Made by a program: the position numbers and the translations under genes. Under the pieces are notes generated by a model, which did no database searches, was not told the origin of the DNA, and saw only the letters and a list, made by a program, of their open reading frames with translations. This document shows, piece after piece, positions 5,962 to 6,781 of a stretch of 6,781 bases of DNA. This stretch comes from an uncultured Bacteroidota bacterium (GTDB taxonomy: Bacteria > Bacteroidota > Bacteroidia > Bacteroidales > P3). The stretch spans positions 1 to 6,781 of the forward strand of contig CACXCY010000103.1 of the NCBI GenBank assembly GCA_902766265.1, read 5' to 3'. The stretch's first letter is position 1. Every line of letters begins with the position of its first letter.

Positions 5962-6781
5962 TCAATAGCCGAAGGTCTGGGCGGCTTCCTGCATCTTCTG
6001 TCGCACGGGGACGTCGAAGGGGCAGCGCCGTTCGCAGGCGCCGCAGCCGATGCACTCGCTGGCGTGGTGCTCCAGCGCTTTGTATTCGGCTGCCACATCG
6101 GAGGGGACGGTCTTGTGCCCTTTGGCTTTGTCGAGCAGCTGGTTCACCCGGGCGATGTTGATGCCCACGGGGCAGGGGGAGCAATGTCCGCAGTAGGTAC
6201 AGTTGCCGCAGTCGGCCTGCCTGGCGCAGCTCTGCGATGCCGTCGGGGTGCTTTCCGTGGTGGTAGTGAAAGTGGTGGCTTGGGAGGTCGCCGCTTTGTC
6301 GGCGAGGGCGCTCCCGATGTTTTGCAGGGCGGTGTTGTACGCTTTCTCTTGTTCGGTGGCGTTCACGTAGCGCAGGTCCTCCACCAGCTGTTCCACGTTG
6401 CTGGTGCCGCACAGGGCTACCGACACGCAGGGCTTGGCGAGTGCATACGCCAGACATTGCGTCGTGGTGAGGGCGAAACCGAGAGGCGATCTGTCGGCGT
6501 CGAGCAGGCGTCCTCCTCCTCCGAACACCTTCATCACCACGATGGCAATACCGTTCTGGGCGCAGTAGTCGTAGAGCTCTTGCCGCACGGGGTCGATGCC
6601 GGGCAGCATGTTCTTGTAGCTTTCTGGGTTCCAGGCGTCGGCGCCGGACACCACGCGGTCGAATGCGGGGTTGATGCTGAACATGATAACCTCTACCAGC
6701 CCGCTTTTGGCGGCGGCGAGGGCCACAGCGGGATTGTGGCTGCTCATGCCGATATGCTTGATTTTGCCCTCGGACTTCAGC
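5962..6781 (-). CDS. Aldo/keto reductase with C-terminal double 4Fe-4S domain, N-terminus beyond window edge
   Basis: The visible 272 residues begin inside the AKR barrel (LKSEGKIKHIGMSSHNPAVA). GKIKHIGMSSHN and VSVALCGTSNVEQLVED, the strand leading to the NADPH-binding end, identify the fold. The part with the catalytic Asp/Tyr/Lys/His tetrad lies beyond the right edge, so activity cannot be judged. Two ferredoxin-like motifs follow: CTYCGHCSPCPVGI (visible residues about 194-207) and CIGCGACERRCPFDVP (about 243-258), each with four cysteines spaced to hold a 4Fe-4S cluster. This is the AKR/ferredoxin fusion family common in anaerobes; its substrates are largely unknown. Between barrel and Fe-S domain is a Thr/Ser-rich stretch (bases 6229-6294) that looks like a flexible linker. 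No signal peptide can be assessed. The protein ends TFGY-TGA. The ATG at 6747 is internal, not the start. Confidence 0.93.
   Translation of the reverse strand, partial: LKSEGKIKHIGMSSHNPAVALAAAKSGLVEVIMFSINPAFDRVVSGADAWNPESYKNMLPGIDPVRQELYDYCAQNGIAIVVMKVFGGGGRLLDADRSPLGFALTTTQCLAYALAKPCVSVALCGTSNVEQLVEDLRYVNATEQEKAYNTALQNIGSALADKAATSQATTFTTTTESTPTASQSCARQADCGNCTYCGHCSPCPVGINIARVNQLLDKAKGHKTVPSDVAAEYKALEHHASECIGCGACERRCPFDVPVRQKMQEAAQTFGY

Overview
The window looks like a chromosomal segment from a Bacteroidales bacterium. Three things point there: a DUF4295 protein beside L33 and upstream of ftsY-rimO, an HU-type gene with a Bacteroidetes-style sequence, and five start-proximal TAnnTTTG boxes (the Bacteroidetes -7 element). 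The larger genes are visibly GC-rich and the spacers AT-rich. I cannot name a genus.

Layout. Positions 1-887 (minus) hold the N-terminal 295 codons of the large subunit of methylmalonyl-CoA mutase, running off the left edge. A 303-bp divergent spacer follows, with one promoter facing each way. An HU-family gene (1191-1475, plus) has its promoter and terminator intact but is interrupted by an in-frame TAA at codon 33. Positions 1476-1988 contain no gene. They hold the HU terminator, a roughly 210-bp nested palindromic element (1583-1794), a short tandem repeat and the terminator of the converging operon.

The rest reads leftward on the minus strand as a housekeeping block: yceD (DUF177)-rpmF (L32); ftsY-rimO; and rpmG (L33)-DUF4295. 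Each of these three pairs has its own TAnnTTTG promoter. Clear intrinsic terminators follow rpmF and DUF4295, with a weaker hairpin after rimO. The theme is ribosome and translocation biology: two small ribosomal proteins, a factor linked to 23S rRNA/L32, the SRP receptor GTPase and the S12 methylthiotransferase. Upstream of rpmG, where L28 (rpmB) is often found, there is only an AT-rich spacer with a 48-codon orphan reading frame. Beyond it is a partial aldo/keto reductase with a C-terminal double 4Fe-4S domain that runs off the right edge.

Most of the window is ordinary. The points worth a second look are the interrupted HU gene, the concentric palindromic repeat with paired base changes in its hairpins, the coding-like remnant in front of rpmG, and the Thr/Ser-rich linker inside the Fe-S reductase. 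I found no evidence of a new multi-gene system.
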